Shown here piece after piece: positions 1 through 10,661 of a DNA stretch of 64,000 nucleotides. The position numbers and the translations under genes are program-made. Source of the DNA: Ignavibacteriales bacterium (GTDB taxonomy: Bacteria > Bacteroidota > Ignavibacteria > Ignavibacteriales > Ignavibacteriaceae); the NCBI GenBank assembly GCA_016707585.1, contig JADJHL010000005.1, positions 1 to 64,000 on the forward strand, written 5' to 3'. Position 1 is the stretch's first letter; each line of letters starts with the position of its first letter. The notes under the pieces are model-generated. The model did no database searches, was not told the origin of the DNA, and was given only the letters and a program-made list of their open reading frames with translations.

Positions 1-618
1 TTTAATAATTAATCAGTACAGATTTATCTTTAGTCAATATCATTTTCTAATTGCACTATTTGTTTTGTTATTGATATTTGAATTGTTCAGAAATAATGGT
101 TCTGCAATTCTTAATCTTGGAGCGACATTACTTGGTATATTTTATCTCGGGATTTTCGGATCAACATTAATTGGGATAAGAGAATTTTATCCAAACATAG
201 ATGGACTTTATACCAATGGTGGATACTTAATCATTTCAATTTTCGCATCAATTTGGATTTGCGATTCAGCAGCATTTTTGGTGGAACTGCACTTGGAAAA
301 CATAAATTGTTTCCGCGTGTTAGCCCAAAGAAAAGCTGGGAAGGTGCAATATTTGGATTTGTATTTGCAATACTTGCAATGATATTGGCAAAAAATCTTG
401 TGCTTGATTTTCTTTCACTAAAAGATGCAATTGCAATTGGATTAATAACCGGAACTATAGGACAAATTGGTGATCTAGCAGAATCATTACTAAAGCGTGA
501 TGCCGGTGTAAAAGATTCATCAAACTTAATTCCTGGTCACGGTGGAATATTTGATCGTTTTGATTCGTTATTGTTTTCAGCTCCAGTAATTTATTTATAC
601 TTAACATATTTAACTTGA
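1..618 (+). CDS. cdsA: Phosphatidate cytidylyltransferase (5' partial, frameshifted)
   Basis: Makes CDP-diacylglycerol from phosphatidate and CTP in the inner membrane, the entry point to phospholipid synthesis. The reading frame is open from the first base, so the start lies upstream of the window. Hydrophobic membrane helices fill the first part. The C-terminal part carries the family signature SLLKRDAGVKDSS followed by HGGIFDRFDS, with the metal- and substrate-binding Asp residues intact. One frameshift lies in the T5 run at 275-279: adding one T joins IWICDSAAF to FGGTALGKHK without loss. This is very likely a homopolymer sequencing error because the gene is essential. rimO follows 20 bp downstream on the same strand. 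Family assignment is firm. Confidence 0.9.
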
Positions 619-638
619 TGATTTAAGAAAAGAAATTT

Positions 639-1925
639 ATGAGTGGAAAAGTTTCTGTAATAACACTTGGTTGTTCAAAAAATACAGTTGATTCTGAAAG
701 ATTGATGAAGCAAATCCAGTTAAATAAAATTGGATTGGTTGATGATCCAAACAAAGCTGAAACTATAATTATCAATACTTGTGGATTTATTGAGGCTGCA
801 AAAGAAGAATCAGTAAATACAATATTAGAAGCTGTTGCTTTAAAAAAATCTGGAAAGATAAAAAAAGTTATTGTAGCTGGTTGTCTTTCCGAACGTTACA
901 AAGAAGATTTACTAAAAGAAATTCCAGAAGTGGATGTTTACTTTGGCACTGAAAATTATGAAGGCATAATTAAGGAACTTGGTGGAAACTAAAAAAGAAT
1001 TACTTGGCGAAAGATTATTGTCAACTCCTTCACACACAGCATATTTAAAAATTTCTGAAGGCTGTGATCATCCATGTTCGTTTTGTGCAATTCCACTTAT
1101 GCGAGGTTTGCATAAATCCAAACCCATTGAAGATTTAATACGTGAAGCAGAATTTCTTGCATCAAGTGGAACAAAAGAACTGGTGTTGATTGCTCAGGAT
1201 ACAACTGATTATGGAAAAGATATTTATGGCAAAAAAAATATTGTAGAACTTTTAAGAAAGCTTAGCGAGATAAATGGAATTGAGTGGATAAGATTAATGT
1301 ATGCTTATCCAACAAAATTTGCCGATGATTTGATTGAAGAGATAAAAACTAATCCAAAAGTTTGTAAGTATGTTGATATTCCTTTACAGCATATTTCTGA
1401 TGATGTTCTAAAATCAATGCGAAGAGGAGTAACTTCTGATCGAACTAAAGAATTGTTAGTAAAACTTAGAAAAGAAATTCCAGAAATAACAATACGTACA
1501 ACTTTTATTGTTGGTTATCCAAACGAAACAGAAAAAGATTTTAATGAGCTTTGTGATTTTGTTCATGAAATAGAATTTGATAGAATTGGAACATTTACAT
1601 TTAGTGTAGAAGAAAACACATCAAGTTATATTCTTGGCGATCCGGTTTCTGAAGAAGAAAAAGAAAGACGAAAAAATGTTTTGATGGAAATCCAGAAAGA
1701 GATTTCGCTTTCAATCAATGAAACTTTTGTTGGTAAAACATTAAAAGTATTAATTGATTCGGTAGAGGGAGAATATTTTGTAGGTCGTTCTTATCGAGAT
1801 GCGCCAGAAGTTGATGGAGAAATATTGATAAGTAAAGAAAATAAAAAATAAAAATCGGCAATTTTTACGATGTTGTAATTAATGAATGCGATGAGTATGA
1901 TTTGTATGGCAAAGTTAATTTATAG
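639..1925 (+). CDS. rimO: Ribosomal protein S12 methylthiotransferase RimO (two frameshifts)
   Basis: Radical SAM enzyme with two Fe-S clusters that methylthiolates an Asp of ribosomal protein S12. The N-terminal UPF0004 domain starts VSVITLGCSKNTVDSE and holds the cluster-binding cysteines. The radical SAM motif is SEGCDHPCSFCAIP, near 1060-1095. The C-terminal TRAM domain begins around GRSYRDAPEVDGE. The frame breaks near 975-985 and again near 1845-1855 in an A-rich run. After the second break the frame continues as KIGNFYDVVINE to DEYDLYGKVNL and stops at 1923-1925, which is the expected RimO C-terminus. DEYDLYG is a RimO hallmark that separates it from MiaB. Breaks are probably sequencing errors. 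Starts 20 bp after cdsA. Confidence 0.9.
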
Positions 1926-1938
1926 AAAGGAAATTAAA

Positions 1939-3220
1939 ATGAAATCATTACTTCTACTTGTTCTATCCTTTGTATTCACAACCAGTATCATTGCGCAAGA
2001 TAATATTCCAACAGAGCCCAAAAAATATTAGCGACGCAGTTTACTTTCAGGATTATGTAAGTTTTGCCTCAGAAAACCAGGACTTTCTCGCGTAGATATT
2101 TTTATTCAGGTGCCATATAAGAATGTAAAATTTGTAAAGTCTAATCAGGGATTTACAGCTAAATATTCTATAACGGCTTCTGTATTTGATAGTAGCGGAA
2201 GTAAAATGATTGTTGAAAAAAACCTAGAATGAAACCATAAATGTAATGGATTACAATCTAACTATCACGAAAGAAAATTATAATCTTAGTAAAAGATCTT
2301 TTGATCTTTTGCCTGGAAATTATAAAATAAAAACTGTAATGACTGATAAAGATTCCAAGCAAGAGGCTGTTGGCGAAAATAATTTTGTTTTAAAATCTTA
2401 CGATAAAAATATTTCTCTAAGTGATTTACTTTTAATCTCTAAAGCTGATAGTGCTAATATTAAATCAGGCATTGTTCCAAACATCAGTAGAAATTATCCA
2501 TCATCCAAAAACAGGATAAAGTTTTATCTTGAAGTTTATCTAAAAGATAGCATTGAAATAAAAAACAACTTCGAATACTCTGTTTTAAATTCTGAGCAGC
2601 AAGTTATTCATACTGAAAAAGAAGATAGAAAATTATCTTATGGCACAAACAAAATATTAGTTACACTTAAGGAATTCCCTTTTGATCTTGGCGTTTACAC
2701 GCTTGTTGTAACAGCTAAAGACAGTACCGGAGCTAGCATTACTACCAACAAAGCTTTTTATTCTCATTGGAAAGGGTTGCCTTCAATAATTAAAGATATT
2801 GATAAAGCTATTTCTCAAATCGTTTATATCGCAACTCCTGATGAAATAGAAATAATGGAAGATGGAGAAAATCTGCAAGAAAAAACAAAAAGATTTTTGG
2901 ACTTTTGGAAGAAAAAAGATCCATCCCCGAATAATGATGAGAACGAAATTTTTGATGAATACTTTAGACGAATTGCATATTGTGATGAAAATTTTTCAAA
3001 CTATTTAGAAGGCTGGAGAAGTGATCGTGGAATGGTTTATACAATATTAGGTGTGCCAAATAATGTTGATCGCCATCCGTTTGAATATGACTCTAAACCT
3101 TATGAAGTATGGGAGTACTATGATTTGAATCGTAGTTTTATTTTTGTTGATCAAACAGGATTTGGTGATTATAGATTAATAACTCCATTGTCCGGTGATC
3201 TTTACAGGTATAGGTATTAG
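1939..3220 (+). CDS. GWxTD-domain protein, secreted (several frameshifts)
   Basis: The ATG at 1939 opens a signal peptide (MKSLLLLVLSFVFTTSIIAQ). The frame then breaks at the A6 run 2020-2025, near 2090, and near 2215-2228. From 2246 it is open to the stop. The C-terminal region reads GWRSDRGMVYTILGVPNN then EVWEYYDLNRSFIFVDQ, which matches the GWxTD domain found in Bacteroidota/Chlorobi and relatives. The middle has beta-rich text suggesting Ig-like modules. Molecular function of this family is not known; export to the periplasm is inferred from the signal peptide. It lies between rimO and a sugar kinase, followed by an Omp85 gene. The domain call is good; whether the breaks are real cannot be told here. 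Confidence 0.75.
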
Positions 3221-3232
3221 ATAATAAATAAA

Positions 3233-4202
3233 ATGATTCTAATCGTTACATTAAATCCGCTTCTTGAAAGAAGATTTGCTTACCAAAATATCAGTTTAGG
3301 TAATGTAAACAGAAATGCAATTACCTCGATTGCTGTTGGCGGCAAAGGGATTAATGTAAGTCGGCAATTAAAAAAACTGGGAATAAAATCCTTTAATTAT
3401 TTTTTTAGCGGTGGAAATGATGGGAAAATATTTCGTGATATATTAAAAAAAGATGACTTTGATTTTTCTTTTGTAGCAACAAAATCAGAAACCAGAAATG
3501 CTGCAGTTATAATTTCAGAACAAGAAAAGAATGTAACATCATACTTTTCTAAAAATTCTAAAATTCTCCAAAACGAAGCTGATGAATTTAAATCCAAACT
3601 TGATAAGATGATTCAGAATTGTGAGATTGTTGTTTTTTCAGGTAGTTCGCCTTGCAAAGAAACTGATTCAATAATCCCTTTGGGAATAGATCTGGCAAAT
3701 AAATACGATAAAATTTCGATTTGTGATACTTATGGAAACTCACTAAAGGATTATTGATGCAACTCCAACTATAATTCATAATAATTATATTGAAGTTGAA
3801 AACTCATTTAATCTAAAATTGGATAATGAAGAAGCAATATTGGCTTTTATAAATAATCTTTATAAAAAAAATATTAAGCGTGTTTTTTTAACAAATGGGA
3901 GCAATAATTTTTACGCTTCTAATTTTGATTATTTTTATAAAGTTAATCCTATACAAATACAATCTGTTGATCCTACCGGAAGTGGCGATAGTTTTGTTGC
4001 AGGCATTGTAAAAGGCTGGGTTAACTCTGATGTATTTGAAGATACATTAAAATATTCTACGGCTTTGGCGGGATTAAATGCAGCAACTTTTAATGTTTCT
4101 CTGGTTGATGGTTTAGAAGCAAATAGATTTAAGGATAAAGTAGAAATTTATCCCGTAGGAAAAAAAACAAAGACAATTGATGATTCACCTCGCGAAATAT
4201 AG
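3233..4202 (+). CDS. PfkB-family sugar-phosphate kinase, 1-phosphofructokinase-like (frameshifted)
   Basis: ATP-dependent kinase of the ribokinase/PfkB fold, closest in look to 1-phosphofructokinase and tagatose-6-phosphate kinase (begins MILIVTLNPLLERR, as FruK/LacC do). It has the N-terminal glycine motif VGGKGINVSRQL and the C-terminal signature DPTGSGDSFVAG, whose Asp is the catalytic base. A single frameshift near 3750-3757 interrupts LKD; the next frame reads through IDATPTIIHNNYIEVENSF and joins the second half without gap. Total about 320 residues, normal for the family. The substrate cannot be fixed from sequence. Its 3' end overlaps the next gene by 23 bp, so the two are probably co-transcribed. 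Confidence 0.8.
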
Positions 4203-5946
4203 TTTTCTTCTAATTATTTTATTCTCTTCGATTTCTTATTCACAAAAATTAAATTCATTTGAAGTAAATGGTAATTTTGATTTTGATGATTCACAATATC
4301 TCGAATGGTCCGGAATCAATATAAATCAAAATTATTTTGCTCGGGTTTTAGATTCAGTTAAATCAAGAATTGCAAAAAACATTTTACGGTATGGATATTT
4401 CTATATTGTGTTTGAAAATGATTCATTAATTGTCTCGCCAGATTCGCTAACATTTGCAATTATTTTAGATATAATTGAGAATACTCCAATTGTAATTGAT
4501 AAAATTTTATTTACAAATCTTGATTCAACAAACTATAATCCAATTATTGATCAGTTTGAATATCTAAAAGGACAGAAACTAAATAAAGAATCAATTGAAT
4601 TAAATATTGAACAGTTATTAATCGAATATGAAAATTCGGGTCATCCTTTTGCAAGAATTATTATTTCATCAGTAAATGTTTATTACGATTCTGTTAAAGA
4701 AGAAAATATCGCTGATCTTTATTTAAGACTGGAAAGTGGTAATGAAAATAAAATTGATAAAATTGAAATAACTGGTAACACATCCACAAAAGATTATGTA
4801 ATATTACGTGAACTCAGATTTGAAACCGGCGCGCCATACAATCAAAAACAAATTGATGAATTGCCGAAGAGATTGAATAAGTTAAGATTTTTTGAATCGG
4901 TTCAAATTCCAAAATTTTATATAAACTCAAAAAAAGAAGGTGTACTTTTAATTGATGTTAAAGAAAAAAACACAAATAATTTCGACGGCATAATTGGCTA
5001 CATTCCTCCTGGTAAAAATGAGCGCAGCGGATATGTAACAGGATTAATAAATATTTCTCTAAGAAATCTTTTTGGAACTGGAAGAGCGGCAGCAATTAAA
5101 TGGAATAAGTATGATAGAAAATCTCAGGAACTGGACTTAAAATATTTAGAACCATGGTTTTTAGGTTATCCTTTTAATATCAATTTAAATCTTTATCAAA
5201 GAATTCAAGATTCAACTTATGTACAAAGAAGATTAGAAGGAGCGATAGAATATCTTGCTACTGAAGATATTTCAGGAAGCGTTTTAATTTCATCAGAAAC
5301 AGTTGTGCCTACAATAAGAGTTAAACCGATTTTTACAGTCTATAATTCATCATACATTACAACAGGTTTAAATCTAAAAATTGATACTCGTGATGATCCA
5401 TACTCGCCGACGCAAGGTTTATTATTTATAAATTCATATTCTTATAGTAGAAAAAAAATAAATGGTCCGGTTGAGTATATAAGTCCGACTTTAGAAACTT
5501 CAGTTAATCTGCAAAGATTTTCTGTAAGCTTTAACTTTTTTTATGAATTATTTTCGCGGCAAGTTGTAGCAATTGGAGTTAATGGTAGAGAATTACGAAG
5601 TTCATCATTTGAAAACAGTGATCTTTTTCGACTTGGCGGCACAAATACTTTGCGTGGTTATCGTGAAGAACAATTTATTGGCTCAAGAATATTCTGGTCA
5701 AATTTAGAATATCGAGCTTTGCTTACAAGAAGGTCTTTCGCTTTTCTCTTTTTTGATACTGGTTATTATTTACGTCCGGCAGATGAAGAAAAAAGTGTTT
5801 TAAAGATTGAAGATTTTCTTTATGGTTTTGGTTTAGGATTAAATATTGAAACTGCACTTGGTGTATTGCGCGTAAGTTATGCTCTTGGTAAAGGTGATAC
5901 TTTCAGCGACGGCAAAATCCACTTTGGTGTATTGAATGAATTTTAG
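4180..5946 (+). CDS. Omp85/BamA-TamA family outer membrane protein
   Basis: Predicted outer-membrane beta-barrel of about 588 residues. A signal peptide (MIHLAKYSFLLIILFSSISYS) is followed by POTRA-like segments, one of which reads IDKIEITGNTSTKDYVILRE, and then a 16-strand-type barrel. The barrel contains LKIDTRDDPYSPTQG and the C-terminal FRLGGTNTLRGYREEQF, the loop-6 RGY region typical of Omp85 proteins. The final residue is Phe, as expected for barrel insertion signals. The ATG at 4180 is chosen over the TTG at 4177. It is shorter than BamA (about 800 residues), so a TamA- or BamK-like role in protein or lipid export is possible. It overlaps the kinase gene upstream. Confidence 0.82.
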   Translation: MIHLAKYSFLLIILFSSISYSQKLNSFEVNGNFDFDDSQYLEWSGININQNYFARVLDSVKSRIAKNILRYGYFYIVFENDSLIVSPDSLTFAIILDIIENTPIVIDKILFTNLDSTNYNPIIDQFEYLKGQKLNKESIELNIEQLLIEYENSGHPFARIIISSVNVYYDSVKEENIADLYLRLESGNENKIDKIEITGNTSTKDYVILRELRFETGAPYNQKQIDELPKRLNKLRFFESVQIPKFYINSKKEGVLLIDVKEKNTNNFDGIIGYIPPGKNERSGYVTGLINISLRNLFGTGRAAAIKWNKYDRKSQELDLKYLEPWFLGYPFNINLNLYQRIQDSTYVQRRLEGAIEYLATEDISGSVLISSETVVPTIRVKPIFTVYNSSYITTGLNLKIDTRDDPYSPTQGLLFINSYSYSRKKINGPVEYISPTLETSVNLQRFSVSFNFFYELFSRQVVAIGVNGRELRSSSFENSDLFRLGGTNTLRGYREEQFIGSRIFWSNLEYRALLTRRSFAFLFFDTGYYLRPADEEKSVLKIEDFLYGFGLGLNIETALGVLRVSYALGKGDTFSDGKIHFGVLNEF

Positions 5947-6054
5947 TTGAAAAAGTTAAACAACATTACTATAGCTAGTTAATTCATTATTTATTACGTT
6001 TAAAAGTAGTTAATAAAACTATATTTTAATTTATATTTGATACGGGGTATCGAG

Positions 6055-7800
6055 ATGAAAACAAAATATTTTTACTTTTACTTACTGGTGCTATTGTGTA
6101 ACATTTGTATTTTCAATTCCTTTACTATTGCTCAACATTTAGATCGCAGCCTAATTGACGTAAGTAAAATAACTTCTTGGGTTAGCAGTGAAGGATTTCA
6201 TGACTGGATTGTTGATAATAATGTTTTCAATGGCTCATATCCAAATGGTAAACCTGTTGGGGTTATTTTTTCTGAAGGTATTTGTTGGGGTGGATTAGTT
6301 TACGATGGTCATGCTCCTGTCGTAAGAGTTAATGGAAATAATTATGGAAGTGGGTGTGCCCCAAATACAAGATTATTCAGGGTCAGATACGATTACTTTA
6401 CAGCCAATCTAACAAATGATGCAGCAAACTACTTTAATAAAAATATAATTCATGTTACTGAGGATGATATACTTCAGATTAAAAATCAATATGATAAAGA
6501 TTGGAATGAATGGCCCGGAGATTTAGGAGCACCGTATTTTGATAAAGATAATGATGGAATTTATAATCCTAATATCGATATTCCCGGTGTACCAGGAGCT
6601 ATACAGACAATTTGGATAAACTATAATGATAGTCTATCTATGAATATGTATGGTTCTAGGCCAATAGGATTGGAAATTCAAGAAACTTATTGGGCATATT
6701 ATTTTGAGGGACCGATAGGTAATGTTATCTATAAAAAAGTTAATCTAATTTATAAAGGTGATACTTCTTCAGTCTTAAATTCTTTTATTGATAGTATGTA
6801 TATATGTCAATGGGCAGATGCAAATATAGGTAATGGAAGTGATGATTTTATAGGGAGTGATACAACATTAAATCTTGGTTATGCATATAATTCTAACAAT
6901 ACTGATCAATACTATCTTCAATTTGGGTTAGAACCACCCGCCGTTGGATATAGTTTCTTTCAAGGTGCTTCCCATATAACAGGAAATCAATCAGATAGTG
7001 CTATAGTAAATTTTAAATGGGTAAAAGGACGTAGATATTTTAATACTAAACCTTTATCTGGTGCAATTTTACACAGAACAGGTGGATATTTTTCTGATCC
7101 AAATTATGATTATAATGGAACCTTAGAATTTTATAATCTAATGAGGGGTTATTTACCTATTCCTAGATATCCGAGCATTTATACAGGTGGGGAATTTATT
7201 GGACCTGGAACTTATATGTTACCTGGTGATCCAGTGACAGGTACTGGGCAAATTGATGGAATCACGGATGGACCTGGTGCTAGAAGAATGTGGTTGATGT
7301 CTGGACCTATTGATTTAGAACTGGGTGATACAGCTGAAGTAGTAATAGCATTAGTTGGCGGTATGGGTGTTAATCATCTGTCAAGCATAATAAATTTAAG
7401 ATATAACGCCAATGCTGCAAATTTGTTTTATAATTATTTTGTTGAAGATATGACTGCTGGAACAATTCAGGTTTCTCCACCGGATCGTTCGAAGTCAAAT
7501 TTAATTCCTGATAATTATGTTTTATACCAGAACTATCCAAATCCATTTAATTTAGCGACAACAATAAAGTATGAATTACCCGAACCGGCTTTTGTTACAC
7601 TTATTGTTTATGATATTATAGGCAGAGAAGTCGCCCGGCTTGTTAATGAAGAAAAAACTGAAGGAAGATATACAGTTCAATTCAATGCAGCTAATTTATC
7701 AAGCGGTGTTTATATTTATAAAATTTCGTTTAATAATTTATCCAATAAGTTAGTATTCGATAATCTTCATAAAACAATGAAATTAATACTGATTAAATAA
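6055..7800 (+). CDS. Secreted protein with type IX (Por) C-terminal sorting domain
   Basis: About 581 residues. The ATG at 6055 opens a signal peptide (MKTKYFYFYLLVLLCNI and on to FTIAQ). The last 85 or so residues are a type A sorting domain: YQNYPNPFNLATTIKYELP, then VYDIIGREVARLVNEE, then SGVYIYKISFNN. Such domains route proteins through the type IX secretion system of Bacteroidota. The middle is rich in Asn, Gly and aromatic residues, with FDKDNDGIYNPNID as a calcium-binding-like turn. No catalytic motif was recognised, so function is unknown. The sorting motif has NLAT in place of the usual NPST. It is flanked by short gaps and is probably a single-gene unit. Confidence 0.75.
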   Translation: MKTKYFYFYLLVLLCNICIFNSFTIAQHLDRSLIDVSKITSWVSSEGFHDWIVDNNVFNGSYPNGKPVGVIFSEGICWGGLVYDGHAPVVRVNGNNYGSGCAPNTRLFRVRYDYFTANLTNDAANYFNKNIIHVTEDDILQIKNQYDKDWNEWPGDLGAPYFDKDNDGIYNPNIDIPGVPGAIQTIWINYNDSLSMNMYGSRPIGLEIQETYWAYYFEGPIGNVIYKKVNLIYKGDTSSVLNSFIDSMYICQWADANIGNGSDDFIGSDTTLNLGYAYNSNNTDQYYLQFGLEPPAVGYSFFQGASHITGNQSDSAIVNFKWVKGRRYFNTKPLSGAILHRTGGYFSDPNYDYNGTLEFYNLMRGYLPIPRYPSIYTGGEFIGPGTYMLPGDPVTGTGQIDGITDGPGARRMWLMSGPIDLELGDTAEVVIALVGGMGVNHLSSIINLRYNANAANLFYNYFVEDMTAGTIQVSPPDRSKSNLIPDNYVLYQNYPNPFNLATTIKYELPEPAFVTLIVYDIIGREVARLVNEEKTEGRYTVQFNAANLSSGVYIYKISFNNLSNKLVFDNLHKTMKLILIK

Positions 7801-7902
7801 GAAAGCATTTAGTAATTTACTTATTTTCTTCAGATTATAATTGCATTCCATTTTAATTTAAGTGCCGCTTCGATTATTTTGGGCAGCATTTTTAGATTTA
7901 AG

Positions 7903-8744
7903 ATGAACCTATCAATAAAAATAAATGCTTTTATAAAAATTACACGACCAGTAAATGTTGTTATAACATTTTTTGTTGTTGTTGTTGCAATTCTAATCTC
8001 TCAAGAAAATGATATTGAATTTTATAAAATAATTTTTTCTTCTATTGTTGCTGCTTTAGTTGCTGCTGCGGGTAATATTATTAATGATATTTATGATATA
8101 GAAACGGATAAAGTTTCTCATCCTGAAAGAGTATTAGTTTTAGAATCTTTAAGCAAAAAAGAAGCGATTTATTTCTATAACTTTCTGAACATTCTTGCAA
8201 TCATAATTGCATCCAGGTTATCAGATATTCTTCTTCTAATTGTTTTTATCTCTATTCTTATTCTTTACATATATTCCTATTACTTAAAAAAAATTCCGCT
8301 GTTGGGAAATGTTACAGTAGCATCACTTACAGGTTTAACTTTTATTTATGGCGGTTTTGTTACTGGAAATCCTATCGCAGCAATAGTACCAGCTGTTTTT
8401 GCTTTTCTAATAAACTTAGTAAGAGAGATTGTAAAAGATATTCAGGATATTGAAGGCGATTATAAAATAGGTTACCAAACTTTCCCAATTAAATATGGTG
8501 TTCAGAAATCAAAAATTTTGATTTTATTTATTATTGTTGCACTCATTCTTTATACCTTATATCCTTTCGTCACTAAGCTTTATAAGATAGAATACTTTTT
8601 AATTGTGATGTTGATTGTTAATCCAGTTTTAATATTATCACTAAAACTCTTATTTGAAAAAACTTAAAAAAGCTGACATTAATTAGTAATTTATTAAAGT
8701 TAGATATGTTATTTGGATTGTTAGCAATTTACCTTGGTAAATGA
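7903..8744 (+). CDS. UbiA-family prenyltransferase (frameshifted C-terminus)
   Basis: Membrane prenyltransferase. It has many hydrophobic helices and the Asp-rich motifs NDIYDIETDKVSHPERVL and DIQDIEGDYKIGYQTFPI, which hold Mg-diphosphate. In Bacteroidota and relatives such proteins often act as geranylgeranylglycerol-phosphate synthase-like or quinone-pathway enzymes; the substrate is not decided here. The ATG at 7903 (MNLSIKINAFIKITRPVNVV) is preferred to the upstream in-frame start at 7879. The frame breaks near 8655-8662 in an A-rich run. The other frame continues as LKKLTLISNLLKLDMLFGLL and ends at 8744, giving an ATGA overlap with rnhB. That coupling supports the repaired end. Confidence 0.78.
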
Positions 8745-9370
8745 AAAGCATTGATAAAAAATATTTAGTAAATGATAAACAAATTCTTGCTGGAACTGAT
8801 GAGGCCGGTAGAGGTCCATTGGCAGGACCTGTTGTGGCTGCGGCTGTAATTCTTCCAATTGGTTTTTGTGATGAAAGAATTAATGATTCTAAAAAACTTT
8901 CTGCAAAGATGCGTGATGAACTATTTAGTGTAATAAAAAAAAATGCTTTAGCTTACGCTTACACTGTTATATCGCACAAAAAAATTGATGAAATAAATAT
9001 TTTAAAAGCATCATTGCTTGCAATGAAAAAATCTGTTGAAAAATTAAAAATACAACCGGATATAATTCTTGTTGATGGAAATAAATCATTTAATTATGAT
9101 GCTGAAGTTATTCCTATTGTTAAAGGCGACTCTAAATCATTATCAATTGCATCAGCTTCAATCATTGCAAAAGTTGTAAGAGATAGATTGATGGAAAATC
9201 ATGCAATAAAATATCCTGATTATGGTTGGCAAACAAACAAAGGATATCCGACCAAGGAACATATAAATGCTGTTTTAAAATATGGTGCGTGTTCACTCCA
9301 CAGAAAAACATTTCTAAAAAAAATATTTGAACGTGCAAATCAAACAGAAATATTATTTGTAGAAGAATAA
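8741..9370 (+). CDS. rnhB: Ribonuclease HII
   Basis: Cleaves the RNA strand of RNA-DNA hybrids and starts removal of ribonucleotides misincorporated in DNA. 209 residues, the usual size. The N-terminal active-site motif is AGTDEAGRGPLAGPVVAAAV, giving the first catalytic Asp-Glu pair. Further acidic residues appear in DIILVDGNK, and SIASASIIAKVVRDRLM is the typical RNase HII block. The GYPTKEH motif is also present. The start overlaps the UbiA stop by 4 bp and yraN starts 3 bp downstream, so the three are translationally coupled. Confidence 0.95.
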   Translation: MKSIDKKYLVNDKQILAGTDEAGRGPLAGPVVAAAVILPIGFCDERINDSKKLSAKMRDELFSVIKKNALAYAYTVISHKKIDEINILKASLLAMKKSVEKLKIQPDIILVDGNKSFNYDAEVIPIVKGDSKSLSIASASIIAKVVRDRLMENHAIKYPDYGWQTNKGYPTKEHINAVLKYGACSLHRKTFLKKIFERANQTEILFVEE

Positions 9371-9373
9371 TTT

Positions 9374-9742
9374 ATGGCTGAGAAAAATAAAAGAGATATT
9401 GGTAAAGAGGGTGAAGATATAGCAGCAAAATATCTAACTGAAAAAGGATTTGAAATAGTAGAAAGAAATTTTTATTACAGCAATCATGGTGAAATAGATA
9501 TAGTTGCAAATCATAATAACCAGTTGGTTTTTATCGAAGTAAAATCACGATTAAATCTTGAATATGGTGAACCTGAATATGCAATTACTCCAAAAAAAAT
9601 TAAGCAAATAAAAAAAATAGCTGAGCTTTATTTGTTTGATAAAGAAATTGAAGAGGTTGATTGCAGGTTTGATGTAGTGGCTGTATTACTTGAAGATAAA
9701 TCAAATCCAAAGATTACCCATTATGAAAATGCTTTTATGTAA
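9374..9742 (+). CDS. UPF0102 (YraN) family protein
   Basis: 122-residue protein of the YraN/UPF0102 family, which has a restriction-endonuclease-like fold. The motif set is GKEGEDIAAKYL, then VERNF, then GEIDIVA and VFIEVKSR; together these give the E-x(n)-D-x-E-x-K pattern of that nuclease fold. Biological role is not established in general. It commonly sits beside rnhB, as here (3 bp gap), which supports the assignment. The ATG at 9374 gives a full-length protein. No terminator-like hairpin is clear in the 104 bp after it. Confidence 0.9.
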   Translation: MAEKNKRDIGKEGEDIAAKYLTEKGFEIVERNFYYSNHGEIDIVANHNNQLVFIEVKSRLNLEYGEPEYAITPKKIKQIKKIAELYLFDKEIEEVDCRFDVVAVLLEDKSNPKITHYENAFM

Positions 9743-9846
9743 AAATGTTGATATTCTTCACAATTGCTTAAAAATTTCAAAATTGTTTAGCAAAAATTTC
9801 TTAGTTTGAAATCAGTAATTATAAAAAATATACAATCTCATCAATC

Positions 9847-10653
9847 ATGAAAAATTCTAAAACGAAAGTTATAAAGCGAAACTCTATTGAAAATCGTTTA
9901 ACAGAGTTTTTTATCATGATTGCTGGTCTCTGGCAGTTCCAATTACAATTTTTAAAACAAGTCTTTGTTCCACCTTACGAGATTGACCAAATCCGAAAAC
10001 ACATGGATGAGCTTGGAATAAAAACTTTACCGATTGTTAGCGTAACAGGATTTATAATTGGACTAGTAATTACAATGCAAATGCATCCTGTTATGGTAAG
10101 ATTTGGTGCTGAAGCATTTTTACCTGGTGCAGTTGGAATTTCAATCGTTAGAGAATTAGCACCAGTTATTACGGCCTTAATTTTTGCAGGCAGAGTTAGT
10201 TCTGGAATTGGTGCAGAGCTTGGCTCAATGCGCGTTACAGAACAGATTGATGCAATGGAAGTATCTGCAGTTAATCCTTTTAAATATTTAGTAATCACAA
10301 GAGTATTTGCAACAACTTTCATTCTGCCAATCTTAACAGTTTATGTAATCTTTATAGCTTTTGTTGGATCATTTATTGCAGTTTTATTAGTGCAAAATAT
10401 GTCTTATGCATATTTTATAGATAAAGTTGTTTCCTCAGTTGAGTTTGGTGATGCAATTCCTGGTGTGCTTAAAACATTTGTCTTTGGTTTTATTGTTGGC
10501 ATAGTTGGAACCTATAAAGGTTATACCGCAACAAATGGAACAGAAGGTGTTGGTAAAGCTGCAACTACTGCAGTTGTTGTTTCATCGTTAATGATTTTAA
10601 TTTTTGATATGGTTCTTGTTAAAGTAACTTTATGGCTGTGGCCAACAGTATAA
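9847..10653 (+). CDS. mlaE: MlaE-family ABC transporter permease
   Basis: Inner-membrane permease of an MCE-type phospholipid transporter that moves lipids between inner and outer membranes. 268 residues with about five membrane helices. The conserved MlaE core VRELAPVITALIFAGRVSSG and the following GAELGSMRVTEQIDAMEV are clear. It is the first gene of a three-gene set with an ATPase and an MCE protein, the normal mlaE-mlaF-mlaD order. The ATPase starts 8 bp downstream. No MlaC or MlaB homologue is seen in the window. Confidence 0.92.
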   Translation: MKNSKTKVIKRNSIENRLTEFFIMIAGLWQFQLQFLKQVFVPPYEIDQIRKHMDELGIKTLPIVSVTGFIIGLVITMQMHPVMVRFGAEAFLPGAVGISIVRELAPVITALIFAGRVSSGIGAELGSMRVTEQIDAMEVSAVNPFKYLVITRVFATTFILPILTVYVIFIAFVGSFIAVLLVQNMSYAYFIDKVVSSVEFGDAIPGVLKTFVFGFIVGIVGTYKGYTATNGTEGVGKAATTAVVVSSLMILIFDMVLVKVTLWLWPTV

Positions 10654-10661
10654 TTTTATTA